The notes beneath the pieces were generated by a model that did not search any database, had not been told where the DNA came from, and saw only the letters and a program-made list of their open reading frames with translations. Below, one piece after another: positions 1 to 10,077 of a stretch of 64,000 nt of DNA (position 1 is its first letter; the number at the start of each line of letters is the position of its first letter). The translations under genes and the position numbers were made by a program. Source of the stretch: Microbacterium sp. Se63.02b (GTDB taxonomy: Bacteria > Actinomycetota > Actinomycetes > Actinomycetales > Microbacteriaceae). The stretch is taken from the NCBI RefSeq assembly GCF_014171575.1, contig NZ_CP050453.1:2914001-2978000 (forward strand). The letters run 5' to 3'.

Positions 1-3000
1 TCGAAGGCGTGCACGCGCACGTAGTGCCAACCGAGGCGACGGAGCACATGCGGGCGCAGCCGCAGGGTCTCCCGCAGCGACTCGCCGCGAGACTCCGGGT
101 CGGACTCGATCACGACCGCCTTGCCCGCATGCTGGGCGACCAGCGGCAGCAACCCGCGGTAGTCGACATCCACGGAGGCGCCGAGACGTCGCAACTCTCG
201 CGCCAAGGCCAGCGTGAGGGGATCCGCGAGGTCTTCCAGTCGGGCGTCCCTGCTGCGCGCAGCCAGGCCGCCGAGGATCGACATGAGGGTGGCTGCACCG
301 TGCTCGAGGCGCCCGTCGTCGAAGGAGGACGGGCGGATCGACGACACCAGGACCATGGAACGTCGCGCACGCGTCATGCCGACCGTGAGCAGTCGTTCGC
401 CGTCAGGCGTCGAGAGATCGCCGAAGTCGCTCAGGACCCGGCCGTGCTTGGTGAGTCCGAAGCCCAGCGAGAAGATCACGCGGTCACGACTCTCGGCCAC
501 CGACTCCTCGAGGGTGAGCACCGCGAAGGGCTCCGCCGTGTCGCGGCCGACGAAGTCGGCCACATCGGACCGACCGGCGAACGCCGAGGTGACGGCGGCA
601 CGCACACGCTCCGCATGCCGGGCGCTGGCCGTGACGACCATGAGCGACTCGGCGGGGCGGTGCACGGCGTGCTCGACGACGAGGGTGACGACGCGGGCGA
701 CCTCCGCATCCGGGCTCTCGACGGCGCCGGAGACAGGGTCGGGCGTTCCCGTCCCGCCCTCCACGTAGTCGACGGAGAGGCTGCCGCGACCCAGGTACGA
801 GCCCGCCCAGGGCAGCGAGACGATCTCGCCTCCGTAGAAGGCGTCGTTGATCAGCTCCGCGAGGTCTTCCCCGCCTGCCCGGTAGCTGCGGGTCAATGTC
901 ATCACGGGCAAGAGCTCGGACAGCCGTTCGAAGACGGACACGTCGTCGAACGGCACCTCGGCCTCCCAGGACTCCTCCGGGTCAACGGCGATGTCGAACG
1001 GCGTCGGGCGCTGCGTCACCGGGTCCCCGAACGCGACCACCTGACGTGCTCGACGGATGGCCGGCGCGGCCTCGGCGAGGTTGATCGCTGCGGCATCCAC
1101 CAGGAGCACGGTGTCGAACTCCACGGATTCCGGGATCTCAGGCACGAGATACGGCGAAGAGATCCACACGGGGGCGAGCACGTCGACGAGTGTGGGGGCT
1201 GCGCTGACGATCTGCGCCGTGGTCGCGCCCGGCTGCGTCAGCGCACGACGGAGATGCTGCGACTGCTGCGGCTCGTCGACGATCGCGATCCGCACTGATT
1301 CGCGAGCTGCCAGGCGAGGAGCGGACCCGCCATCGCCGCGTGCGCTTCATCGACCAGCCGGAAGTCGCGTTCGAGCCGGTCGACGACCGCGGTGTTCGCG
1401 CCGAGAAGGGCGCGGTTGTCCTGGAGCGCCCGCTCGAGGAGCGACTGCCACCAGGCGAACTCGAGTTCTTCTCCGACCTGCGACTCCGCGACGTGACGCA
1501 CCGACAGCTCGGCGAGAAGCGGCTCAAGGCCGAGGAGGGCCAGCCGATCGCGCAGCTGCGCGCGTTCCACGAGGTTCTCGAACACGTCGGACTTGGCAGC
1601 GAGTCCTGCCAGGGTGCGGACGAGGCGCGCGACCGGGAGAGAGGCGAGGGGCTCACGACGTCCGAGGGCGACATCGAGTTCGGCGAGCTCGGCCTGGACA
1701 CGCTGCCAGGCCACGTATACATCGGCGAGGCCGAGCGGGATCTCCGGTGCGACCCCGGCCTCGACACAGCGCTGCCACTGCGTGCGCTGCGCCTGGATCC
1801 GGAGCAGGGACTCGTGCATCTCGGTCACGTGGACGCCCGGACGGACGTACTCCTTCGCAAGACGACGCAGCCTCCGCCGGTTGGCTCCCGAGAGTCCAGG
1901 GGCATCACGGCGCGAACCGTGCGCCTGGATGAGTTCGCCGAGGGGCCGCTCGAAGACGGTGGGGCTGAACCGATCGAGCGAGTCACGGATACCCTGCAGC
2001 AGGCGCAGGTACTCCCCCAGCTCGTCGATCGTCGCGAACGGTCGCATGTGCGTCTGCGCGATGAGCTCGTAGCCTCGTTCGAGGAGGGCGGGAACGCTGC
2101 TCGAATGCAGTCGACCGGCGAGCTCATGCGCGGCCCGTGCCGCCTCGGTGCTGGAGAATGTGACGCCGTACCACGGCGAGTCATCGGGGCCGAAACGGAA
2201 CTCACCGAGTCGGGCGGCATGGGCGAGCGCCTGGGCAGCCTCGCTGCGATCTGCCGCGAGGCGACGCAGCGCGTCGGTGCCGAGGCGCGCGGTGGTCGAC
2301 GGCGGGATCGGGAGCGAGGCGAGCCTCGTGAGGTGGCGGGTCGCGTCGAGGACCGAGGCATCCATTCCGGCGACAGGAGCCGTGAGCGCCTGTCGATAGT
2401 CACGGAGCACGGTGCGTAGACGCACGAGGGCGTCGTCGACATCGCCGACCTTCGGCGCGACGGCCTTCTCGTTCCGGCCGATCGCCCTCACCAGGTCGCG
2501 CCGCACGCTCGCGGGAGAGATGGCGAGACTGTCGAGTCCGATGCCGGCGAGCCGGTGGCGGACACCGTCGAGAGTCGACCGACGTGCCGAGACCACCAGG
2601 ACCCGCTTCCCGCCGCGCACCAGCTCCCCGAGCGCATTGATGACAGTCTGCGTCCCCCGGTGCCGGGGAGCGTCGCGACCGTGAGAGAGTGCCCTGCGGC
2701 GACGCGGGCGAGCACGGCTTCCTGCTCGGCGTCGGCATCGAGGAGAAGATTGTCCGACGCCGGCGAGCGATCGTCCGGGCCGGTGTGGTGCGGGGTCGCA
2801 CGCGGTGCGGTCACGCGTTCCCGGTCGCCCACGTGGCCGCCGAGCGCGTTCAGGAGGACGTGGTCCAGGCTCCCGCCGTCCCGTGACATCGCGCCCGACA
2901 CGTCCGCGAAGGTCGAGACCACGAGACGCGGCTCCACCGAGAACGTGTCGATCGAGCGCGTCATCGCACGCAGGCTGTCGATGACCGGCTGCGGCTTGAA

Positions 3001-3594
3001 GATGCCGCCGTCATACGCGAGGGCGGCGAGCGCGGCGGCATCGATCGAGAGACCGAAGTGCTCACGGGCGATGCGGACGAGTTCGGGGTTCACCTCGAAG
3101 GCGCCCTGGAGCTTGAGCTCGAAGTCGGAGTGGTGGCGGCGGATCGCCAGGGGGCGCAACAGCACCGGCGCGGCGAAGCCCGCTCCGCCGATGCGCCAGC
3201 GAGCGACGCCGACGGCGAGGTGCACAGCCTCGATCCCCCGCACGGTGCGCAACTCGGTGTTCTTCGCGGTGATCCGCTCCGCGGCCAGCCGTGCCGTGCG
3301 CAGTCCGACCTCGTCACGGAAGAGGTTCGACAGGAGAGTCGACTTCCCGGTGATGAACTGCGGCAGGCTGCCCGGATGCGCCTTCGAGATGTCGATGCCC
3401 GACTCGGGCCCGTCGCGGAAGCTGACCAGGGGCGACGGCCCGCCGAAGTCCGCCGCCTCCGCCCTGAGCCTGGTGCGCTCGGCCTCTGCGGCATGTGCGA
3501 TCTCGACACCGGTCGCGGTCTCGTGCAGATCGCTGATCGACACAGCAGCGTCGGCCGCTGTGCCATCCGCAGACTTCTCTTCACGTCGCCACAC
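1..3594 (-). pseudogene. SF1/Upf1-like helicase-type ATPase, two frameshifts, 3' end off window
   Basis: The gene reads in three minus-strand frames: 3594 to about 2640, then to about 1292, then out of the left edge. Each step is one lost base; the first is in a GGGG run. Joined, it gives more than 1,190 residues. A degenerate P-loop-like stretch, LPGTGGTQTVINALGEL, spans the first break near residue 318. The third frame carries GERLLTVGMTRARRSMVLVS, resembling the motif V/VI end of Upf1-like superfamily 1 helicases. The start is GTG 3594, because TAGGGT (3601-3606) lies exactly six bases upstream, the spacing of a leaderless start. Large helicase-like proteins of this kind are common in Actinobacteria, usually of unknown substrate. 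I infer intact coding capacity with sequencing indels rather than decay, since all three frames stay long and open. Confidence 0.7.
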
Positions 3595-3772
3595 ATTGAC
3601 ACCCTAGGCGCGCGACCCGGCGAGGGAGCGTATCCCGGGCGGGTTTCCGCCGAATTTCCGCTCCGGACGGGCTCTCGCCACTCCTCCTGCCCGACCGTCG
3701 GTCCGCTCACGTTCTCCACCCGGCCCGGGATCAGCGTGCCGGGCCGTCGGCGCCTCCGGTCAGGATGGTGAC

Positions 3773-4284
3773 ATGACCTTCCGCTACGACTTCGCTCCGA
3801 CTCCTTTCGGCGATGCCCTCGCGGTGTTCTCCGACGAGGGCATCGTGCGCTTCGATCTCTCCGAATCCGAAGACCCGCAGGTACCGTGGCTTCTCGAGGG
3901 AGTCTCTCGACAGCTTCACGCCGTTCCCGAACCCGACCCCGGCGCCGCCGACGACCTCGCGCGTCTTCTCGACGAATACTTCGACGGCGAGCCGGTCCGC
4001 TTCGAGGAGCATCTCCGCCTGGACTGGCGCCTGGCCGAGGGCTTCGCCCTGACCGCTCTGCAGACGATATGCAGCATTCCGTGGGGCGAGACGATGAGCT
4101 ACGGCGAGGTCGCCGTGCTCGCGGGTCACCCGGGGCAGCACGCGCCGTCGGCACCGCCTGTCGACTGACACCGTTCTCGATCGTCGTGCCCGTGCACCGG
4201 GTGGTGCGTTCGGACGGATCGGTCGGGCACTACGGCGCACATCCCGAACGCAAGCGGTTCCTCCTCGACCTCGAGGCCGCCTGA
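3773..4284 (+). pseudogene. Methylguanine-DNA methyltransferase-like protein (ATL-like), one frameshift
   Basis: It has the fold of O6-methylguanine-DNA methyltransferase (Ogt/AGT). The first frame ends in MSYGEVAVLAGHPG; after loss of one base in GGGG (4132-4135) the second frame continues AARAVGTACRLTPFSIVV. The Arg-finger region (RAVG) and the HRVV motif are present. The active-site motif, normally PCHR, reads PVHR (codons CCC GTG CAC CGG), so the alkyl-accepting cysteine is valine. Family knowledge: proteins lacking this cysteine (ATL, PWHR) bind O6-alkylguanine without repairing it and recruit nucleotide excision repair. This one would be about 170 residues, normal for the family. It stands alone, divergent from the helicase gene. 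Confidence 0.75.
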
Positions 4285-4366
4285 TCCGCGCCGACGGAAG
4301 ACGTGGACCCGGCGAGTAGGCCGCCGGGTCCACGTTCCACCCCATGGTCAGGGCCGATCCCCGATG

Positions 4367-6004
4367 TCAGTGATCGACGGCTTTCTCGGCACCGAAGCCG
4401 GTCAGTGAGCGCACCTCCATCTCGGCGGCCAGTTCCGGGGACTCCTTGCGTGTGCTCGTGATCGTTCCGAGCCACCCGAGGAGGAATCCGAGGGGGATCG
4501 AGACGATCCCCGGGTTGTTCAACGGCCAGACGGCGATGTCGATCCCGGGGATCATCGAGGTCGGGGTGCCGGAGAACACCGGCGACAGGATGATCAGCAG
4601 GATGGCGGACCCCAGCCCGCCGTACATGCTCCACACGGCACCACGGGTCGTGAACCGTCGCCAGAACAGCGAGTACAGGATCGTCGGCAGGTTCGCGGAG
4701 GCGGCCACGGCGAACGCGAGCGCGACGAGGAACGCGATGTTCTGTCCCTGCGCACCGATCCCGCCGATGATCGCGAGGATTCCGATCACGATGACGGTGC
4801 GCCGCGCCACACGGACCTCGCCGTTCGGGTCCGCCTCGACCGGCTCGCCTGCCGCATCCTTCTTGCCCTTCTGGATCACGTTCGCGTAGATGTCGTGCGC
4901 GAACGAGGCCGCGGCCGTGATGGTCAGGCCGGCGACCACGGCCAGGATCGTCGCGAAGGCGACGGCCGAGATGAAGCCGAGGAGGACCGGACCACCCAGC
5001 TCGAGCGCCAGGAGCGGCGCCGCGGAGTTGACCCCGCCGGGAGCGGCAGCGATGACGTCGGCGCCCACGAGCGCACCCGCGCCGTAGCCGAGCACGAGCG
5101 TCAGGAGGTAGAACCCGCCGATGAGCCAGATGGCCCACACCACAGAGCGCCGGGCCTCCTTCGCCGTCGGCACGGTGTAGAAGCGCATCAAGACATGCGG
5201 CAGTCCGGCGGTGCCGAGCACGAGCGCCATCCCCAGTGACAGGAAGTCCCACGGGTTCGCACCGTACTGCAGACCGGGCTTCAGCACCGCGTCGCCTTTA
5301 TCGGAGTTCGCGACCGCCGCTTCGAGAAGGGTGTTCAGGCTGAAGCCGTTGATCGCGAGGACCCAGATCGTCATCGCGAGCGCGCCGCCGATGAGGAGGA
5401 AAGCCTTGACGATCTGCACCCATGTCGTGCCCTTCATCCCGCCGATGAGGACGTACACGATCATCAGCACGCCGACCACTGCGATCACGATCGACTGGCC
5501 GAGGCGGCCGTCGATGCCGAGCAGCAGCGATACGAGTCCGCCGGCGCCCGCCATCTGCGCGAGCAGGTAGAAGAAGCACACCGCGAGGGTCGTGATCGCC
5601 GCCGCCATCCGCACCGGCCGCTGCTTGAGCCGGAACGACAGCACGTCGGCCATCGTGAACTTCCCCGTGTTGCGCATGAGCTCGGCCACCAGCAGCAGCG
5701 CCACGAGCCAGGCGACGAGGAATCCGATGGAGTAGAGGAATCCGTCGTATCCGTTGATCGCGATGGCACCGCAGATACCCAGGAAAGAGGCCGCGGACAG
5801 GTAGTCTCCTGCGATCGCGAATCCGTTCTGCGGTCCGGTGAAGGACCGCCCGGCCGCATAGTAATCGGCGGCGGTCTTGTTGTTGCGGCTCGCACGGATC
5901 ACGATGAACAGCGTCACCGCGACGAATGCCAGGAAGATGGAGATGTTGAGGACCGGGTTGATCTCGAGTTCGACGGTCTCGGTCGCGGTGCGGATGCCGT
6001 TCAT
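4367..6004 (-). CDS. actP: Cation/acetate symporter (solute:sodium symporter family, ActP/MctC type)
   Basis: A 545-residue polytopic membrane protein of the SSS family, with about 13 hydrophobic helices. The N-terminal region has the family pattern DYYAAGRSFTGPQNGFAIAG followed by GDYLSAASFLG. Family members (E. coli ActP, corynebacterial MctC) take up acetate and other short monocarboxylates with a cation. The ATG at 6004 overlaps the TGA of the upstream DUF485 gene (ATGA), the usual partner arrangement for actP, so the two are translationally coupled. The divergent neighbour resembles RamA, the acetate-metabolism regulator of corynebacteria, which supports acetate as a likely substrate. 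Confidence 0.9.
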   Translation of the reverse strand: MNGIRTATETVELEINPVLNISIFLAFVAVTLFIVIRASRNNKTAADYYAAGRSFTGPQNGFAIAGDYLSAASFLGICGAIAINGYDGFLYSIGFLVAWLVALLLVAELMRNTGKFTMADVLSFRLKQRPVRMAAAITTLAVCFFYLLAQMAGAGGLVSLLLGIDGRLGQSIVIAVVGVLMIVYVLIGGMKGTTWVQIVKAFLLIGGALAMTIWVLAINGFSLNTLLEAAVANSDKGDAVLKPGLQYGANPWDFLSLGMALVLGTAGLPHVLMRFYTVPTAKEARRSVVWAIWLIGGFYLLTLVLGYGAGALVGADVIAAAPGGVNSAAPLLALELGGPVLLGFISAVAFATILAVVAGLTITAAASFAHDIYANVIQKGKKDAAGEPVEADPNGEVRVARRTVIVIGILAIIGGIGAQGQNIAFLVALAFAVAASANLPTILYSLFWRRFTTRGAVWSMYGGLGSAILLIILSPVFSGTPTSMIPGIDIAVWPLNNPGIVSIPLGFLLGWLGTITSTRKESPELAAEMEVRSLTGFGAEKAVDH

Positions 6005-6348
6005 GCCTGCGCCTGCGCTTTCTCGAGGTCTTCACGGATCTCCGCCGAGAGCGGATCGAGTTTCCGATTCGCGAACGACACATACGCCATGGTGATCGCG
6101 AACGTGGTGACGAACTGTCCGAGTCCGAACAGCAGTCCGACGGTGATATCGCCCCAGACGCGTTGTCCCATGAATTCCGTCGCGAATGCCGCGAGCAGCA
6201 CATAAACGAAATACCAGATGAGGAAGAACGCGGCGAGAGGGAAGATGAAGGATCTCTGAGTGCGTTTCAATGCGAGGAATCTCGGGGACTGCTCGACGGC
6301 GATGTAGTCGATCGCGCCGTCCGATTCTGCGTGCGTCTGGTCGCTCAT
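6001..6348 (-). CDS. DUF485 small membrane protein, actP partner
   Basis: 115 residues with two hydrophobic segments (around FFLIWYFVYVLLAAFATEFM and LLFGLGQFVTTFAITMAYVS), matching the DUF485 family. Such genes (yjcH in E. coli) sit directly upstream of actP and are co-transcribed with it; their molecular role is unclear. I chose ATG 6348 rather than the more upstream start because AGGAGG precedes it at a four-base distance on the minus strand. The stop overlaps the actP start. Confidence 0.85.
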   Translation of the reverse strand: MSDQTHAESDGAIDYIAVEQSPRFLALKRTQRSFIFPLAAFFLIWYFVYVLLAAFATEFMGQRVWGDITVGLLFGLGQFVTTFAITMAYVSFANRKLDPLSAEIREDLEKAQAQA

Positions 6349-6460
6349 GGGGCCTCCTTGCCACATGTCAGGGTCCTCGCACGAGCCCGTCGCGCGAGTG
6401 GTAGGGTCGACGCTACGAAACGGGGAACGGCGTCGTCACCCCCGGAAGTAGGTAGTCGTC

Positions 6461-7317
6461 TTGAGCGCAACGGTCACCCTCGAATCCGAGGCCGAGCTCG
6501 TCGCCAACGCGGTGCGCGAGCTCGCCAGGCGTACACGTTTTCCCGTCGCCTTCGGCGGCCTCATCGAAGAGGGCGTCGTGAGCGTCACGAGCATCGTGGG
6601 CGCACGGACCCGGTCGCTTGACGGCCTGCGCGTCCGCCCGGAGCGCGGTCTCGGGGGACGCGCGATGATCGAACTGCGCCCGCGTATGACCAGCGACTAC
6701 GGGTCGTCGCAGCAGATCACCCACGATTACGACGTGTTCGTCCTGGGCGAGGGCCTTCGCACGCTGCTCGCGCTGCCCATCGTGGTGCAGGGTCGCTCCC
6801 GCGGCGTCCTCTATGCGGGAGCATGGGACGAGGAGCAGATCGGCGGCGTCACGACCGCACCGGCGATGCAGGTGGCGCAGTCGGTCGCCGACGAGCTCCG
6901 CATCCGCGACGAGGTGCAGCGCCGCCTGCAGACGACACTTCTCGCGGGCGACACCGTCGCGCCTCCGCAGCGCGAGGAGTTGCGCGAGAGCTTCGCCGAG
7001 CTGCGCAGCATCGCGGCGTCCGTCGACGACGCCGACATCCGCGCGCGGATCTCCCAGGTGGAGCGCCGCCTGTTGACGTTGGCCGGCGACGCGGTGCCTG
7101 CGACGACGGGCGCGGTATCGACCGTCCACCTCTCCCCCGCGAGACCGACGTGCTCGCCTGCGCCGCGTTGGGCTCCACCAACGCGGAGATCGCCTCCCAA
7201 CTGGGTCTTCGCGAGGGCACCGTGAAGGCCTATCTGGGCACCGCGATGTCGAAGCTCGACGCCTCCACGCGCCATGCGGCGGTCACGCGCGCCCGCCGTG
7301 CCGGTCTCCTCCCCTGA
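6461..7317 (+). pseudogene. ramA: RamA-like LuxR-family regulator (GAF-like plus HTH), one frameshift
   Basis: The N-terminal part (about 160 residues, from SATVTLESEAELVANAVREL) resembles the GAF-like sensor region of RamA. After a one-base loss in CCCCC (7134-7138) the frame continues as a LuxR-type helix-turn-helix: LSPRETDVLACAALGSTNAE, then LGLREGTVKAYLGTAMSKLD. The joined length, about 285 residues, matches corynebacterial RamA, which activates acetate and related carbon metabolism genes. It starts with TTG at 6461 and is divergent from the DUF485-actP operon, sharing a 112-base intergenic region. I infer that it controls actP. The frameshift separates the DNA-binding domain and, if real, would inactivate the protein. 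Confidence 0.75.
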
Positions 7318-7332
7318 GACATCGCCGGTGTC

Positions 7333-7390
7333 GAATTACGACGGGTCGAGCATTTCGCGGTTGTCGCAATTCCGATCGGGGGAGTAAAGT
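7333..7390 (+). promoter_or_regulatory. lsr2 promoter with AT-rich inverted repeat
   Basis: GAATTACGAC (7333-7342) and GTCGCAATTC (7363-7372) form an inverted repeat with one variable base per arm. TAAAGT (7385-7390) follows, seven bases before the lsr2 ATG, as in leaderless promoters. The arms are AT-rich for this genome and could bind a dimeric regulator or Lsr2 itself. Confidence 0.5.
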
Positions 7391-7397
7391 CCTTTTC

Positions 7398-7760
7398 ATG
7401 GCGAGACGAATTGTGCATCAGCTGGTCGACGATATCGATGGCAGCGTCCTGGAGGTCGGCGAAGGCGAAACCGTGCATTTCTCGCTCAACGGGGCATCAT
7501 ACGAGATCGACCTCAATACCGAGCACGCGGAAGAATTGCGAAACGCGCTCGAACCTTATATCTCCGCGGGCCGACGTGCCGGCTCGGCGGGAACCGCACG
7601 TTCGTCGAACAGTGCACGCTCGGCGTCGCCTCGGAAACGACCGGCACGCAATCCCGAAGTCGCCGCGATCCGTGCGTGGGCGAACGAGAACGGTTACAGC
7701 CTCTCGGAACGCGGCCGCATTCCTGCACCGGTGCTCGAGGCGTACCGCGCCGCGCACTGA
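7398..7760 (+). CDS. lsr2: Lsr2-family nucleoid-associated protein
   Basis: 120 residues. The N-terminal dimerisation domain begins MARRIVHQLVDDIDG and is followed by an Ala/Ser/Arg-rich linker. The C-terminal DNA-binding domain (IRAWANENGYSLSERGRIPA) carries the RGR motif that enters the minor groove of AT-rich DNA. Lsr2 proteins are the actinobacterial H-NS equivalents: they silence horizontally acquired AT-rich genes and bridge DNA. The ATG at 7398 sits seven bases after TAAAGT and has no Shine-Dalgarno sequence, so the mRNA is probably leaderless. Confidence 0.93.
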   Translation: MARRIVHQLVDDIDGSVLEVGEGETVHFSLNGASYEIDLNTEHAEELRNALEPYISAGRRAGSAGTARSSNSARSASPRKRPARNPEVAAIRAWANENGYSLSERGRIPAPVLEAYRAAH

Positions 7761-7787
7761 CAGAGACGCCGGAGCGGAGGAGGGCCG

Positions 7788-8395
7788 CTACCCTTCGTCT
7801 TTCGGCAACCAGGCCTCGTCGCGCAGGGTGATCTCCTCGGTCATGTCGGCGAGGAATCGGATCACGACGTCCCGCTCCTCCGGCGTCAGTCTCGCTGCGG
7901 CGTAGAACCGTTTCGCCTGCTGCCGCCCCACCGTCTCCATGGCCGCATGCCGGGTCTCCGGGGTGATCGTGATCGCGAGCGCCCGTCGGTCCGTGGGGTG
8001 GGGTGCGCGCTGGATGTGTCCGCCGCGCTCCAACCGGTCGAGGAGTTTCGTCGTGGCCGCCGTCGAGACACCGAGGTGGCCGGCGATGCCGCTCGGCGTG
8101 GCGACCAGCTCGCGATTGGCGCACACGATCAGGTAGTGCAATGCGCGCATGTCCGTCTCGTTCAGCTGCATGTATCGACGCGAGGCCTGGGACAGCCGCT
8201 GCTCGGCGTCTCTGAGATTGCCGAGCGCCTCCATCAGCCGCGCGATCTGCCGCAGGTCTTCGGGAGGCACCCCGTGCGATCGATGAGCGTACTGCGCGGG
8301 TCGCTGGATTCGACGTCGTAGATGGCCGCGTGGCTCAGCCCGTCCGACGTCGCGTGCGCGCCGGAGGGCGGGGTGGTGCCGCGCGCGCTGTCCAT
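7788..8395 (-). pseudogene. crtR: MarR-family regulator of the carotenoid cluster (CrtR-like), one frameshift
   Basis: A MarR winged-helix repressor of about 202 residues divergent from idi. The first frame starts at ATG 8395 (MDSARGTTPPSGAH) and breaks at the CCCC run 8270-8273 (one base lost). The second frame holds the winged helix: GIAGHLGVSTAATTKLLDRL, then HIQRAPHPTDRRALAI. TAACAT lies exactly six bases before ATG 8395, so I chose this leaderless start. In Corynebacterium a MarR-type CrtR divergent from crtE represses the carotenoid operon and responds to geranylgeranyl diphosphate. The same location here suggests the same job. Confidence 0.8.
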
Positions 8396-8401
8396 GCGAT
8401 C

Positions 8402-8470
8402 ATGTTACACACGAACAGTTTCATGCTAAGTTGATTACTCACTTGGTTAGCTAAACGACGAGAGGACGCC
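8402..8470. promoter_or_regulatory. Divergent crtR/idi promoter region with candidate CrtR operator
   Basis: This 75-base intergenic region is markedly AT-rich. Leftward it holds TAACAT (8402-8407, minus strand) for crtR. It also contains CTAAGT (8426-8431) facing ACTTGGTTAG (8441-8450), an imperfect inverted repeat, and the perfect 8-base palindrome TTAGCTAA (8447-8454). The Shine-Dalgarno AGAGGA (8461-8466) serves idi. The palindromes overlap the probable idi -10 region, as expected of a MarR-type operator. Confidence 0.5.
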
Positions 8471-8992
8471 ATGGACGACGTGACGCTCCTCGCCGAAGAC
8501 GGGACCGCCGTCGGCGTCCTGGCGAAGAGCGAGGTCCACACCACCGACACTCCCCTCCACCTCGCGTTCTCCTGCTATGTGCTCGATCGGGACGGACGAC
8601 TGCTCGTCACCCGTCGCGCCCTGTCGAAGCTCACCTGGCCGGGCGTCTGGACGAACAGCTTCTGCGGACATCCGCGCCCTGGCGAGGAGATGCTGGACGC
8701 GGTTCGACGACGTGCCGTCGACGAACTGGGTCTGCGGCTGGACGACGTGCGCCTCGCGCTCCCCGACTACCGCTACCGGGCCGTCGATGCGAGCGGCATC
8801 GTGGAGAACGAGATCTGTCCTGTGCACGTCGCCGTCGTCGAGACGGAACCGACCGCCGATCCGGACGAGGTTTCCGAGTGGGCGTGGGTCGAGATCCCGC
8901 CCTTCATCGAAGCCGTCGCCGCCGCACCCTTCGCTTTCAGCCCGTGGCTGGTGGAGCAGCTTCCCCTGCTGCGCCGTCTCGGCGAGGTCTGA
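8471..8992 (+). CDS. idi: Isopentenyl-diphosphate delta-isomerase, type I
   Basis: 173 residues. It interconverts isopentenyl and dimethylallyl diphosphate, supplying the C5 starter for carotenoid synthesis. The Nudix-like type I fold is indicated by TNSFCGHPRPGEEMLDAVRR, which carries the catalytic cysteine in CGHP and the metal-binding histidine, and by the later WAWVEIPPF region. It is the first gene of the rightward crt operon, preceded by AGAGGA, and the next gene starts four bases after its stop. Confidence 0.95.
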   Translation: MDDVTLLAEDGTAVGVLAKSEVHTTDTPLHLAFSCYVLDRDGRLLVTRRALSKLTWPGVWTNSFCGHPRPGEEMLDAVRRRAVDELGLRLDDVRLALPDYRYRAVDASGIVENEICPVHVAVVETEPTADPDEVSEWAWVEIPPFIEAVAAAPFAFSPWLVEQLPLLRRLGEV

Positions 8993-8995
8993 CCC

Positions 8996-10077
8996 ATGTC
9001 CGGCACGGTGACGGTCGAAGACCTCGGAACACGGATCGAGGAGGTCCTGCGCGACCGGTTCGCCGAGCGTGCCACGGCGGCCGAGCGGTACGGAGCGGAG
9101 TTCGTCGCACTGTGGCAGACCGCCGCAGAGCACGCGACCGGCGGCAAGCTCCTCCGCCCGCGGCTGTTCATCGACCTCCTCCGCGCCCTGACGCCGGCGG
9201 GACTCACAGAGGTCGAGACGCACCGTGCCATCGGCATCGCGGTCGATGTCGAGCTCCTCCACTTCGCCTTCCTGCTGCACGACGACGTCATCGACGGAGA
9301 TCTCTTCCGCCGCCGTCGCCCGAACCTCATCGGTGCACTCGCGCAACGGCACGCCACCGACCCCGCCGAGTCGGTCCTGCACTGGGCCCGCTCCAGCGCG
9401 ATCCTGCTCGGAGATCTGCTGCTGGCATCCGCCACGCTCGGGTTCGCCCGCGCCGAAGCGAGCCCCGACACGCGTCGGCGGCTGCTGGCCTGCTGGAGCA
9501 GACCATCTTCGAGACCGTCGCCGGCGAGCACACCGATGTCGCTCTGAGCGACGGGGTGGTCACTCCCGACCTGCGGACCATCCTCGCCACGAGCGCCTAC
9601 AAGACGGCGACCTATTCCTTCGTGCTCCCCCTGCGTGCGGCCGCCGTGCTCGCGGAGGCCACACCGGCCGCGGAAGAGCACCTGACCGAGATCGGGCGCC
9701 ATCTCGGACTCGCGTACCAGTTGCAGGACGACCTGCTCTCGGTGTTCGGCGACGCGGAGGCGCATGGCAAGGACCCCTTCTCGGACCTCCGTGAAGGCAA
9801 GGAGACCGCGATCATCGCCTACGCCAGGATGACGGGGCACTGGCCCAGCATCGAACTCCGCTTCGGCACACCGGAGCTCAGTGAGCCGGACGCCGCCGAC
9901 ATGCGCGATCGGCTGCGTGAGTGCGGCGCCGAGGACTTCGTCCGCGGCCTCGTGCAGGAACAGCTGACCGCCGCATCGACCGTGCTCGCCGAGGCCGAGA
10001 CCGAGGGAACCCTGTCGACCGCCGCCGCACGAACCATCCTCCAGCTCGCCTCTCGCATCGAGGGCCGCAGCGAATGA
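8996..10077 (+). pseudogene. crtE: Geranylgeranyl diphosphate synthase, one frameshift
   Basis: A polyprenyl synthase of about 360 residues. The first Asp-rich motif is in FLLHDDVIDGDLFRRRRPN and the second in LAYQLQDDLLSVFGD; both bind the Mg-diphosphate of the substrates. The two motifs lie in different frames: one base is lost between about 9480 and 9497 (after SPDTRRRL, resuming at GLLEQTIFETVAGEHTD). It makes the C20 precursor for phytoene. Its stop overlaps the crtB start (ATGA at 10074-10077). With the frame restored, every expected motif is present, so I read this as a sequence error. Confidence 0.88.
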
